Shown one piece after another: positions 46,461 to 55,169 of a stretch of 64,000 bases of DNA (its first letter is position 1; every line of letters starts with the position of its first letter). The DNA comes from Paenibacillus pabuli NBRC 13638 (GTDB lineage Bacteria > Bacillota > Bacilli > Paenibacillales > Paenibacillaceae). The stretch covers positions 806,001-870,000 of the forward strand of contig NZ_BCNM01000001.1 of assembly GCF_001514495.1 (NCBI RefSeq), written 5' to 3'. A model generated the notes under the pieces. The model was not told the origin of the DNA. It searched no databases and saw only the letters and a program-made list of their open reading frames with translations. The position numbers were made by a program, and so were the translations under genes.

Positions 46461-49130
46461 ATGCGGAGGAGAAAATGGCCTTCTTTATTGTTGGCATTTA
46501 CGTTGACGGTTGGATGGTCTGTACCTGGAACCCATGAGGTTCGAGCGTCAGAGGGTGACTCACAGCCATCTATTGATCGTGCGGGTGAGAATCTGTCTCT
46601 GGGTACGGATGGCAGAAGCAGGCTCTATCCAAACGATTGGTATCCAGGATTTAAAGATGAACAGGGAAGGTTTCTGCATGACTTTTCGTATGCCGGTTAT
46701 CGGCGCGGGGAAACCGAACTACCGAAGACGGCAAAAAACAAACGTATCGACGTTACGAAAGCACCGTATTTTGCTGACCCTTCAGGAGGCCGTGATGCAA
46801 CGCAGGCTATTCAAAAGGCAATTGATGCTGCTGTTGCGTTAGGTGGGGGTGTCGTGTATCTTCCCAAGGGTACATATCAGGTTAACCCTCAGGACGGCAA
46901 GGATTATGCACTAAACATTCCTGCAAGTCGTATAGTCCTGAAAGGTGACGGGATGAATATGACTCATATCTATAATGCACAGCAAAATATGAAAAACAAG
47001 GATATCATCCGGATCGGTAACGGAGATTGGAAGAAAACCGGAATTTCTACGAAACTTCGCAAATCCGTTACCGATCCAACCGTCCTGCTGCCCGTTGAGG
47101 ATACAAGTGGGTTTGCGGTGAATGATTATGTGGTCATTTCATTCGAAACGACGCCAGGTTTCTTACGTGAACTTGGCATGCAAAACAAGTGGTCGTCACG
47201 TCTTGGTAAAGTAGAACCGTTATTCTATCGCCAAATCATAGGCGTAGATCCGGAGAACAAAACGATCACACTAGACATTCCGACGCGTTATCCAATGAAG
47301 CTGCGCGATAATATTACGATTAGTCAGACCGCAGATCCGATTGTCGAAGTAGGTTTGGAAGATTTCTCGATCGCAAACATTCAAAATGCGAAGTCAGGAC
47401 TTGGTGAAGACGACTTCAAAGTCGTTGGGACTGCTGGATATGAAGCCGATAATGCCAAAGCGGTCAATGTGATTGCAGTGGCGAACAGCTGGATTCGAAA
47501 TATTAACACCTATAAGCCCGCTGGCAATACAGATTACCATCTGTTATCCAAAGGTATTATTCTGGATCGTACGAAGAACGTCACTGTGGATCATGTAACC
47601 ATGCAGTACCCGCAGTATCGTGGAGCGAATGGGAACGGTTATTTATATCAATTTATAGGCAATGATAATCTCATCAAGAACAGTAAGGCGATCGGAGCTA
47701 GACATAGCTTCACATATGCCAACTTCTCTGCGAACGGGAATGTGCTGCAAGGTGCGTATTCCGAGAAGCCTTCATTATTAACTGATTTTCATATGTACTT
47801 GAGCATGGCGAACCTGATCGATAACCTGGTCGTTAACGGGGACGGGATCTCTGCCATTACGCGTAACTATGGATCATCAGAAACGAATCGTCATGGGGTG
47901 GTAACCACGGAAAGTGTGTTCTGGAATACGACTGGTCAGGCGGCACACCCTAGTAAATCCGGCGTTATTGTAGAATCAGAACAATTCGGGAATGGATATG
48001 TCATTGGAACAAAAGGGAAGGACACCGGCGTGAACGTCAACATTGTTGGTTCCATTCCGGATGCGAATACGCAGCCATTTGATATGGCGGAAGGCATTGG
48101 GCAGGGCGATCGTTTATCCCCGCAAAGTTTATATCAGGACCAGAGCAAAAAGCGTATCAAAGATATTCATCTGGGACTTCAATCCCTGTTGGTCAATGGC
48201 GAAGCTATAGGGGGTATGCAGTTCCTAAGAACGGATTACGTTCACACTTTGCCTTATGATACAACCGAGACGCCGATCATCTCTGCAAAAGCTTTTGCAA
48301 AGGATGCAAAGGTTAAAATTAAGCAACCGCAAGGAACAAATGGAACCGGAGAGATCGCTGTAACGTATCGGGGTCACACCCAGAACGTGCGGGTGAATTT
48401 TAAGGTAGCGGATACACCCGTACTTCCAGAGAACATCTCCATAAGTCCCAATAAAGCAGTACCCGGCTGGAGAGTCGCAGGTAATGCGATAAGCGCAGGC
48501 GAAAGCGGAGAATTATCCTCGTTTCTAACATTAGATAATGGTGAGATCGTAAACATTGCAGAGTTGAACGTTCCTGTGACGTACACATCAAGTGATGATG
48601 CGATCGGATATACGGAAGGAACTACCTTCCATGCAGTAAAAGCGGGAAAGGTCGACATCATCGTGAGCTGCGTCTTTAATGGTGTAACGATCGAGGCACG
48701 GGAGAAATTTGAAGTCAAAGAGCCTATGGCCGAACCGGAAGGACCGTTCGCTGTCGTAACCAAGGTTACGGCAAGTGCAGATGATGGCAATCTGCCGATC
48801 CATACGATCGATCGTGATCCGGACTCCAGATGGTCTGCAGATGGAAAGGGACAATACCTGCAGTTAGAGCTTGAGCAACAAACCCAAGTAGGGCAGGTAA
48901 GCATTCAATTCTATAATGGACATACGCGATCCAATTATTTTGATTTGGAGATATCAACAGATGGTACTAATTACCAAAATGTATTAAGTAACGTCGCCAG
49001 TCAAAAACAGGCTGCCTATGAAACATTTGAATTTGAACCGGTTCAGGCCAAATTTATTCGTTATGTCGGGCAAGGCAATGAATCCAATACCTGGAACAGT
49101 ATTATTAAATTTTGGGTGCACGGGAATTAA
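46461..49130 (+). CDS. secreted right-handed beta-helix (pectate-lyase-like) protein with discoidin/CBM32-like C-terminus
   Basis: An 889-residue exported enzyme candidate. The signal peptide (LLLAFTLTVGWSVPG) is cleaved near VRA-SEG. A Pectate_lyase_3-like beginning (SGGRDATQAIQKAIDAAVAL, GGGVVYLPKGTYQV, RIVLKGDGMNMTHIYN) leads into a parallel beta-helix to about residue 580; the DUF4955-like part resembles polysaccharide lyase or hydrolase folds. After an Ig-like linker, an F5/8 type C domain (about 765-889: TIDRDPDSRWSADGKGQYL, YVGQGNESNTWNSIIKFW) likely binds glycan. AAAGGAGGAG precedes ATG 46461. Next to a GH88 enzyme, a lyase producing unsaturated uronates is the best guess; the exact polysaccharide is unknown. 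Confidence 0.82.
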   Translation: MRRRKWPSLLLAFTLTVGWSVPGTHEVRASEGDSQPSIDRAGENLSLGTDGRSRLYPNDWYPGFKDEQGRFLHDFSYAGYRRGETELPKTAKNKRIDVTKAPYFADPSGGRDATQAIQKAIDAAVALGGGVVYLPKGTYQVNPQDGKDYALNIPASRIVLKGDGMNMTHIYNAQQNMKNKDIIRIGNGDWKKTGISTKLRKSVTDPTVLLPVEDTSGFAVNDYVVISFETTPGFLRELGMQNKWSSRLGKVEPLFYRQIIGVDPENKTITLDIPTRYPMKLRDNITISQTADPIVEVGLEDFSIANIQNAKSGLGEDDFKVVGTAGYEADNAKAVNVIAVANSWIRNINTYKPAGNTDYHLLSKGIILDRTKNVTVDHVTMQYPQYRGANGNGYLYQFIGNDNLIKNSKAIGARHSFTYANFSANGNVLQGAYSEKPSLLTDFHMYLSMANLIDNLVVNGDGISAITRNYGSSETNRHGVVTTESVFWNTTGQAAHPSKSGVIVESEQFGNGYVIGTKGKDTGVNVNIVGSIPDANTQPFDMAEGIGQGDRLSPQSLYQDQSKKRIKDIHLGLQSLLVNGEAIGGMQFLRTDYVHTLPYDTTETPIISAKAFAKDAKVKIKQPQGTNGTGEIAVTYRGHTQNVRVNFKVADTPVLPENISISPNKAVPGWRVAGNAISAGESGELSSFLTLDNGEIVNIAELNVPVTYTSSDDAIGYTEGTTFHAVKAGKVDIIVSCVFNGVTIEAREKFEVKEPMAEPEGPFAVVTKVTASADDGNLPIHTIDRDPDSRWSADGKGQYLQLELEQQTQVGQVSIQFYNGHTRSNYFDLEISTDGTNYQNVLSNVASQKQAAYETFEFEPVQAKFIRYVGQGNESNTWNSIIKFWVHGN

Positions 49131-49483
49131 AAATGACTTAGGATAAAATAAAAAGAAGTCGATTCAGTTTTGGTATCAAATATAATATGCGCTCATTTTA
49201 AAGCTGGAATGAGTGCATATTATATTTGGATAGATTGGATAGCTGAATTGTGGAGATACGATATTAGAGATGTTGAATCACATATTTATCCATATGAAAT
49301 TGAAAAATTCTCGGGGGTTATAAAAATAAAAAGCCACATTTATCCATGTAATGTGAAGTGATGTGATTTTGATAACGCAATAAAGGGTTTTCTTTAAAAA
49401 TCAAACTACTGTTTCACAAAACTCGTATTTTGTACATATGTATAAGATCTGCATAGGTTCAAGTTGTTACACATTTTCTTATG
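49131..49483. other. AT-rich region between the lyase-like gene and the transposon end
   Basis: About 350 bp without a credible gene. CACATTTATCCATG (49336-49349) and CACATATTTATCCATATG (49280-49297) are related short repeats. GGTTCAAGTTGTTAC (49456-49470) resembles an inverted, diverged copy of the transposon end repeat. ACACAT/ATGTGT flank the 6-base TTTCTT stretch next to the presumed end, so the exact boundary is uncertain by a few bases. Confidence 0.4.
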
Positions 49484-49530
49484 TGTCGGAGGACAAAAAC
49501 TTGTACCGTTAAAGGACAAGAACTTGTACC
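49484..49530. repeat. Tn7-like transposon end with two TnsB-site-like repeats
   Basis: TGTCGG at 49484 begins with the TGT expected at Tn7-type ends. Two direct repeats follow: GGACAAAAACTTGTACC (49491-49507) and GGACAAGAACTTGTACC (49514-49530), identical except for one base and 23 bp apart, the arrangement of TnsB binding sites. They lie just outside the 3' end of tniQ. Only two sites are seen; a third is not obvious. Confidence 0.75.
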
Positions 49531-49562
49531 CATTAACGATTGGTTCTTCTCTTCATTCTAAA

Positions 49563-49608
49563 TAAAAAAAACCCGTTAAGTTTTCATCAATCGAAAATTA
49601 ACGGGTTT
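49563..49608 (-). terminator. terminator of the tns operon
   Basis: Arms AACCCGTTAA and TTAACGGGTT with inner TTTC/GAAA pairing. On the minus strand an eight-base T-run follows. The hairpin overlaps the tniQ stop codon. Confidence 0.8.
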
Positions 49609-51085
49609 AAAAACTTAATCTTTTCACATATTTATCTACTGACTTTTGTAGCTTTAAGTTCTCCTCATTAGGGTTACTCATAACGAGCATTGCGATTTTC
49701 TGAGGTGTAAAAGATTTCATGGATTTAATCTCTTCTTTGTTACGCTCATCCTGATGCGGACATTTCCATTTAGATCCCGATTGAATTTCATCTAGATGAT
49801 AAAACTCAATTGAGCATGATGAAGAATTTTCACATTTAATATATTTTATTGCTATGTTTGGGAAACTGTTATCTCTTAGTTGTTCAATTTCGTTCCATTG
49901 AGGTACACTGGCTTCCATACTTCTTTCGCCTGCAACTTTCAACCAATCAATAAAAAAGTTTGCACTAAATTTAGTTATTATCTTTTCTAATACCCAGAAT
50001 AATACGTTTTGATTAATCCCCCCTGCACTTCTCATTTGATAACTAATGATTTGGTCCGCAAAGTATTCTAAGTGATCTCTTATGATCAATGGTCCTCTAT
50101 AAAAAGAATCATTATCTACTGTTCTACACAGGGTATCACAGTAAAAATACTCTTTGTTCAACAGAGATTTTCTCCAAAATACATAGGCATATGCATATGT
50201 ACATATAGTCGGGAAATCAGCTAATTCATCTGTTTTTTTGAGTTCCATTAGTTGAGAAATACAATGTCTATGTTCCTCCAATACAGTTGTTAGTAGTTCT
50301 TCTTCTACTCTCTGGTATGCAGCGGAACAAACACGTAATAATTTATTTTGGAATGGGCTGGAAAAATATTGATCATGCTGAATAGGGTTAGAATCGTCAA
50401 ATTCAATAGTTTCCTCTGGAGAAGCTTTGATTAACGATTTTAAGTTGCAGTGTTGTGCATGAATGATCCATTTGAACTGATTTTTATTATCATCTGAGTT
50501 TTGAAGCCATCGGAGTATATTTTGGTCTAGATGGTTCGGTCCCATCCATTCATTCCAACTAGATGAATGTAAGTGTGCGAGAGAATGCCCACACTTACAC
50601 ATAAATGCATGATCCAATTGTTTGTTTGTTAACAAGAATGGTATTTTCCCTCTACATTTAGGGCATGAGTTAAGCAAATTACTCTTATGAAATACACATT
50701 CGTCAAAGAGTTTAAACTGATGAAACCAAGAATGATATCCCCCGCTTAAACAACGTTCACACCAATGCAGGTCTTTGTAAAACCAATGCTCCCAGGAACT
50801 ATACAAACCATGAAAAGGCTTAATCAAGGATTGAATGATATGATTATTGTGTTCCTTTAGATTAATTTTTAAAGTTTGATATAGTAATTCTTCATTGAAA
50901 CTTTTCAATTCCATAAGCTCCCTCTTTTTATCACCAACGTCATGCTTTACGTTTTTTATATTTTCATTTCCAAAATAACGAAGTAATTCGTTTCGATCAG
51001 CTAAGTTAACTAGAGTTAATTTCTCGAATACAGACCAGGGTGACTCATATTCATAAAGCCATTCTTTTCTCCAAATGACGTTCAT
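49607..51085 (-). CDS. tniQ: TniQ/TnsD-family target-selection protein
   Basis: A 492-residue protein that selects the insertion site for Tn7-like elements. The N-terminal TniQ region contains a zinc-binding portion with paired cysteines and histidines: WCERCLSGGYHSWFHQF, FHKSNLLNSCPKCRGKIPF and FMCKCGHSLAHL. The C-terminal 250 residues form the variable part that in TnsD binds a specific attachment site. Length is nearer TnsD (about 500) than the short TniQ of CRISPR-linked elements (about 400), and no cas genes are seen, so a fixed chromosomal target is expected. ATG 51085 immediately follows the tnsC stop codon. Confidence 0.87.
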   Translation of the reverse strand: MNVIWRKEWLYEYESPWSVFEKLTLVNLADRNELLRYFGNENIKNVKHDVGDKKRELMELKSFNEELLYQTLKINLKEHNNHIIQSLIKPFHGLYSSWEHWFYKDLHWCERCLSGGYHSWFHQFKLFDECVFHKSNLLNSCPKCRGKIPFLLTNKQLDHAFMCKCGHSLAHLHSSSWNEWMGPNHLDQNILRWLQNSDDNKNQFKWIIHAQHCNLKSLIKASPEETIEFDDSNPIQHDQYFSSPFQNKLLRVCSAAYQRVEEELLTTVLEEHRHCISQLMELKKTDELADFPTICTYAYAYVFWRKSLLNKEYFYCDTLCRTVDNDSFYRGPLIIRDHLEYFADQIISYQMRSAGGINQNVLFWVLEKIITKFSANFFIDWLKVAGERSMEASVPQWNEIEQLRDNSFPNIAIKYIKCENSSSCSIEFYHLDEIQSGSKWKCPHQDERNKEEIKSMKSFTPQKIAMLVMSNPNEENLKLQKSVDKYVKRLSF

Positions 51086-52069
51086 TTAGTTAGCTCCCTT
51101 GTGTGCTAAAGCCATATAAATCTCAGATTCAATGTAACCAGAAAGCTTAATTGCTTCCAACCAATGTTGTGAAGTAATCCAATCTAACTGTTCGCCATGT
51201 GCTCCATAAATTTTCAACGCATTTTCAATGCCATAAGTAAAATATTCCATCGGAATTTCTAGATCAGAGGATACTCCATGTTCTTTTCGAAGCGACATAA
51301 ATTGTTGATAAATTGTATCAGCATCCATCTCAAGTCGATAACCTTTTTGAAATCCCTCAGGAAAAAAGTAACGTGTGTAGCTCCATCCACTATTCTCTGG
51401 ATAGCAAGATATTTCTGGTTCATCATAGCATCGCAGAACACGCTTTATTTCCTCAACGGAAGTAAGACCAAAAAAACGATGTTCATGAGTCATAAAGCGA
51501 CCAATAATCTGTGACTTTTTTTGTTCGAGAAAGAATGTTCGTCTTCCCAACAGTTCCTCTTGCCCAACAGATATCACTGACATACTTATCTTCTCACGAT
51601 CCAACTGATTATAGATATCCATTAACCAGTTATAATGGTACTCAGTTAGCCGGTGCGCTTCGTCCATGATAAGTATAATTCTTCTTAAACGGGACTTTTC
51701 AGCTTTCTCCATTAACAGATTGACAATTTGGTTTCGCAAATCGGATGGCTTTCTTCTATTTATAAAAGGAAACTTAAAATCATTTAACATGTCAACAAAA
51801 AACTTTTCTTCGCTAGGAACTTTATAGGAATTGGTATTAGCAATCAAGATTGGTAATGGAGCTTCGATGTATGTGGGGAAATTCTCAATTGCGAATTTTA
51901 TAGCAAATGTTTTTCCTATTCTGGGGCGCCCATATACAATCATCCCAGGTAAGCGATTCATAACAATTTTTTTTAAACTTTCAATTAGTCGAAGAACTTC
52001 TTTAGTTGGCAGCAGATAGTGACCAATTTCAATCGGATGTGTTCCGATACGAACCGAAGGTTTGTTCAT
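51086..52069 (-). CDS. tnsC: TnsC/TniB-type AAA+ transposition regulator
   Basis: A 327-residue ATPase that links target selection to the transposase. Walker A is GRPRIGKT (residues 47-54) and Walker B is IILIMDEAHRL (Asp136-Glu137). A sensor region follows (SMSVISVGQEELLGRR). It is shorter than Tn7 TnsC (555 residues) and close to the TnsC of compact Tn7-like elements. Start 52069 has GAAGGAG upstream. It sits between tnsB (18 bp gap) and tniQ (adjacent). Confidence 0.9.
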   Translation of the reverse strand: MNKPSVRIGTHPIEIGHYLLPTKEVLRLIESLKKIVMNRLPGMIVYGRPRIGKTFAIKFAIENFPTYIEAPLPILIANTNSYKVPSEEKFFVDMLNDFKFPFINRRKPSDLRNQIVNLLMEKAEKSRLRRIILIMDEAHRLTEYHYNWLMDIYNQLDREKISMSVISVGQEELLGRRTFFLEQKKSQIIGRFMTHEHRFFGLTSVEEIKRVLRCYDEPEISCYPENSGWSYTRYFFPEGFQKGYRLEMDADTIYQQFMSLRKEHGVSSDLEIPMEYFTYGIENALKIYGAHGEQLDWITSQHWLEAIKLSGYIESEIYMALAHKGAN

Positions 52070-52087
52070 GTGAAAATATCTCCTTCA

Positions 52088-54064
52088 TTAAAAAGATTTT
52101 GTTTTGAATTGTTTCAATAGTTGATCGTATATATCCATTTCATTTAATTTCTCTTTTTTGAGTTGCTCTTCTCTTACATTATCTAATAACTCGTTTTGTC
52201 GATGGGCTTCTTCCAACACTTTAATTTGTTCTTTGGGCGAATTAGAAGGTTCATATTTACTTACTTCATGAACTTGTGTAATTTTATTTGTCATATTCCT
52301 TGATTTTTTTGTACGCATGAGATAGTCAGTGTAAACGAAAATAGGATCATCCCAAGTAGTGTAGTGGAGTAGTTTTCTTTGAACTAGAGAGTTAATGGCC
52401 TTTCTAGTTTGTAGAGAATGAGCTGTAAGTGACCATCGGCCGGCTACTGTTAAATAACCAAATTCACTTCCATCTGGAAGAAAAGCCTTTAACGTTCGAA
52501 TGTCATCCACGTTTACATGTAGCACAAGTTCTGTGTTTAACAAGTAAGCTGAGTTAGCAAGCCTTTCACTTCGATACTCAGCGCCCTCAAACTGGATGTA
52601 CGGCTTCTTACCGGATTTCAAAGAGCCTCTTACAGTTCGTTTTTGAGTAGTCTGCATAAAAAGCAACTCCGATCGTTTGGCTTCTTCAAGACGTCTCGGC
52701 ATTATTCCAGTTGTCGTCATTCTTTTTTCCAAAAGCTCGAGAGGTGTTTGGTGATAAATTCCACCATGAGGAGTGCCATTGTAGTTAGAAATCAGTACAT
52801 CAATCAGTTGTTTTAAATGATCATAGGTAATGTTTAGGCGAAGAGCCTTCTGCTCAGGATTGTTTCTTCGTGGATCATTTGGCCCGCTACCCGTAGTATT
52901 TGGTAGACGATGAAATCCGTTTTCCTCCAGTGTTTTGAAGAATCTTTCAATGATGCCCCTTCTCATTGGTAGTGCTACAGGCCCTAAATTAATAGAACAA
53001 CCAATTAAGTTGTCCAGTCGATCTTTTACCATTTTGGCATAATGTGATTTAGCATTATCTAAACAAATCACATCCCAAACTGCCCAGGTTAGTTCAGGAA
53101 ACTTTTCTGAAGGGAATCCACCAACAGATTGATACGATAAACCAGGTATTGTCAGATCTAGCTGCTTATGTGGCATAACTGAATTACGAACGCAGTGCAT
53201 GACATCACTGGCGCTATATTCTTTACTCAAACTTATGGAGTATCCCAGAATGTTACGAGTAGCCACGTCAATAATTGTTAGAATCCAAAAACGCTCCAGA
53301 AGCTTAGTTACCAGATCTCCATCAGGTGTAGTCAAATCTACTGCATAAAAACCATCGATACGATGAGCATCAAACTGAACTTCTTGGAATGGGAATAACT
53401 TTGAAATATGGTTTTGTGTTTCCTCTCCCACATGTCTTGCTTTTTGCATTGCATCATTGCCATGTCGAGCGACGGATCTCCTGAAATTCTGTAGAGCTAA
53501 TTGCTTAAGGTAACGTTGTACTGCTTTATATCCCATCCATTCTGTATTAAGGGGATAATCTGAGTAAGTTACTCCTTTTGACCGACATTCTTCTATAAAT
53601 CGTTTGTGGACGTGCTTTACTTTCATTACTGGCTCCAAGGAGCGATTCTTTCTTCCCAGATATAAATCTTCGATTAGTTCCTTAATATCAGGATACATAT
53701 CAAGAAATCGATTAAATTCACCTGTTTTTCTATTGTTATTTTGATTTTTATTAAATACGTTAAGTTGGTACACTTTTACGTTTTTCTGTGGAATTAATCC
53801 CCGAAACCCTAAAACGACACCATCTCGATCATACTGCATGCAACGTTGAACTAACCTTCTCAAGTTTCGAGGAGAAACTCCAGTCGATTCTTGGATTTCC
53901 TCTAATCTATCTCTACTAAAGTACATATAAACGGCTTTTTTACGCTGAATGTAATTCGTACGCATCGGCTCCTTAATTGAACTTTCATCTACACTGAGCC
54001 AATGTACAGGATTAATTTGTTCCTGCTCTAATCCAGTTTTTTCATAGATACGTGCTCTACTCAT
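52088..54064 (-). CDS. tnsB: TnsB DDE transposase
   Basis: A 658-residue retroviral-integrase-type transposase that cuts the 3' ends and joins them to target DNA. The catalytic triad is visible: Asp232 (VQFDAHRIDG), Asp336 (VICLDNAKSH) and Glu373 (GIIERFFKTLEE), with the second Asp and Glu in the usual D-about-35-E spacing. N-terminal helix-turn-helix regions for end binding (SPRNLRRLVQRCMQYD) and a C-terminal Mu-type beta-barrel (about 480-560) are present. ATG 54064 with TGGAGGT upstream is preferred; the frame extends 14 codons further into tnsA. It overlaps the tnsA end by 8 bases. Confidence 0.93.
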   Translation of the reverse strand: MSRARIYEKTGLEQEQINPVHWLSVDESSIKEPMRTNYIQRKKAVYMYFSRDRLEEIQESTGVSPRNLRRLVQRCMQYDRDGVVLGFRGLIPQKNVKVYQLNVFNKNQNNNRKTGEFNRFLDMYPDIKELIEDLYLGRKNRSLEPVMKVKHVHKRFIEECRSKGVTYSDYPLNTEWMGYKAVQRYLKQLALQNFRRSVARHGNDAMQKARHVGEETQNHISKLFPFQEVQFDAHRIDGFYAVDLTTPDGDLVTKLLERFWILTIIDVATRNILGYSISLSKEYSASDVMHCVRNSVMPHKQLDLTIPGLSYQSVGGFPSEKFPELTWAVWDVICLDNAKSHYAKMVKDRLDNLIGCSINLGPVALPMRRGIIERFFKTLEENGFHRLPNTTGSGPNDPRRNNPEQKALRLNITYDHLKQLIDVLISNYNGTPHGGIYHQTPLELLEKRMTTTGIMPRRLEEAKRSELLFMQTTQKRTVRGSLKSGKKPYIQFEGAEYRSERLANSAYLLNTELVLHVNVDDIRTLKAFLPDGSEFGYLTVAGRWSLTAHSLQTRKAINSLVQRKLLHYTTWDDPIFVYTDYLMRTKKSRNMTNKITQVHEVSKYEPSNSPKEQIKVLEEAHRQNELLDNVREEQLKKEKLNEMDIYDQLLKQFKTKSF

Positions 54065-54743
54065 TTTTACATACCTCCATTTGGCTTCCCCAAATTTGGT
54101 TTTCAATGTCTACTGTGAGATTGCCCGTGTAATATAACCACTTGAGTGCCAAATTTACATCTTCTGCTTTAAAACAAGATATCTCTTTGATGATTTCTTG
54201 AATCTTCTTGTTACGCACCGTTATACGAGCCAATACATCTGAGATACAAGCGGGCATTTCACTATTCAGAACTGCAGTGACAATGGATTTTCTGTTTTCT
54301 ATTGAATGCCGCCCCCTTCTAATGGTTTTCTCAGTACGAACTTCATAGGCTTTGTGATTTAATCTGCACCATTCTTGTTGTGCCTCAATCTGACGTTTGG
54401 TTCGATCGTATTTAGGATGATTTGATGTGAGTTCTTTCTCATATTTGACTTCCACAAAGGTTTCCTTACCATCCTGATTCAAAGTCCACATATCAAATAT
54501 GCTTGTACGTAATTGCCCCTTTAAAACATATGATATTTTCAAAGGTTGCTCACAATACGTTAGAACGTCCGGATTTGTTTCCACAGTAAGCCAGTGATCA
54601 AACTCCAAATCACTGTATAGCTCAATATTGCGTTTATTTACTTTGTTTCCACGTGAAGTCCAATAATTATTTCCATATTTCTTACTTCTTAAAATCTTGA
54701 TAGGATGATACTTAATGCCTTGATTTTTCTCCACAAAGAACAT
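54057..54743 (-). CDS. tnsA: TnsA endonuclease
   Basis: A 228-residue restriction-like endonuclease that cuts the 5' ends so that the element moves by cut-and-paste. N-terminal catalytic domain: Glu47 (SDLEFDHWL), Asp84 (SIFDMWTL) and Glu98/Lys100 (TFVEVKYEKEL), matching the Glu-Asp-x-Lys arrangement of Tn7 TnsA. The C-terminal winged-helix region (about 165-228) contacts TnsC in Tn7. The ATG at 54743 has a close GAAGGG; GTG 54734 is an alternative start with better spacing. It is divergent from the XRE gene at 54863, with an 8-5-8 palindrome between. Confidence 0.9.
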   Translation of the reverse strand: MFFVEKNQGIKYHPIKILRSKKYGNNYWTSRGNKVNKRNIELYSDLEFDHWLTVETNPDVLTYCEQPLKISYVLKGQLRTSIFDMWTLNQDGKETFVEVKYEKELTSNHPKYDRTKRQIEAQQEWCRLNHKAYEVRTEKTIRRGRHSIENRKSIVTAVLNSEMPACISDVLARITVRNKKIQEIIKEISCFKAEDVNLALKWLYYTGNLTVDIENQIWGSQMEVCKNE

Positions 54744-54753
54744 CCCTTCATAA

Positions 54754-54774
54754 TTTGTTTAAGTTATAAACAAA
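54754..54774. promoter_or_regulatory. 8-5-8 inverted repeat between tnsA and the XRE gene
   Basis: TTTGTTTA-AGTTA-TAAACAAA is a perfect inverted repeat 11 bp upstream of the tnsA start and about 90 bp upstream of the XRE start. It is well placed as an operator through which the XRE protein represses the tns genes. Confidence 0.6.
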
Positions 54775-54862
54775 AAAAAGCTTTTTTATACCCTCTATGT
54801 ATAACTAGTGCCTATCTATGAACATACTAAGAAGTAATAGAATTATAGATGGAGGGGTTCAA

Positions 54863-55105
54863 ATGTCAGAAGAACAGTTCTATAAGTGGCTAGGAGAATG
54901 TCTAAGAGATCTTCGGAAATCGAAAAAGCAAACACAAGAAGAGATTTGTCAGAGTTACCCTCTTGCCCGCTCTTCCCTAGCCAACATTGAGCGAGGTAGG
55001 CATATGATTAGTGCATATAACTTATATTTGCTACTTCATATTCTAGAAATTCCTCTGGAATCTTTATTTAATAATCTATCGTATGAAGGAAGAAATAAAT
55101 CATAA
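54863..55105 (+). CDS. small XRE-family helix-turn-helix regulator
   Basis: An 80-residue DNA-binding protein. The five-helix Cro/CI domain is plain: ECLRDLRKSKKQTQEEICQS, the recognition part LARSSLANIERGRHMIS and NLYLLLHILEIPLESLF. ATG 54863 follows GGAGGGG; the frame opens earlier at 54818 without a ribosome binding site. It is divergent from tnsA and about 65 bp before the integrase-like gene on the same strand. It probably regulates transposition and its own operon. Confidence 0.88.
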   Translation: MSEEQFYKWLGECLRDLRKSKKQTQEEICQSYPLARSSLANIERGRHMISAYNLYLLLHILEIPLESLFNNLSYEGRNKS

Positions 55106-55169
55106 ATGTATAAATAAAGAGTGAAATGGGAACACAGCCAGAAAAAGAATAAAGGATGTGTTTCAGGTA

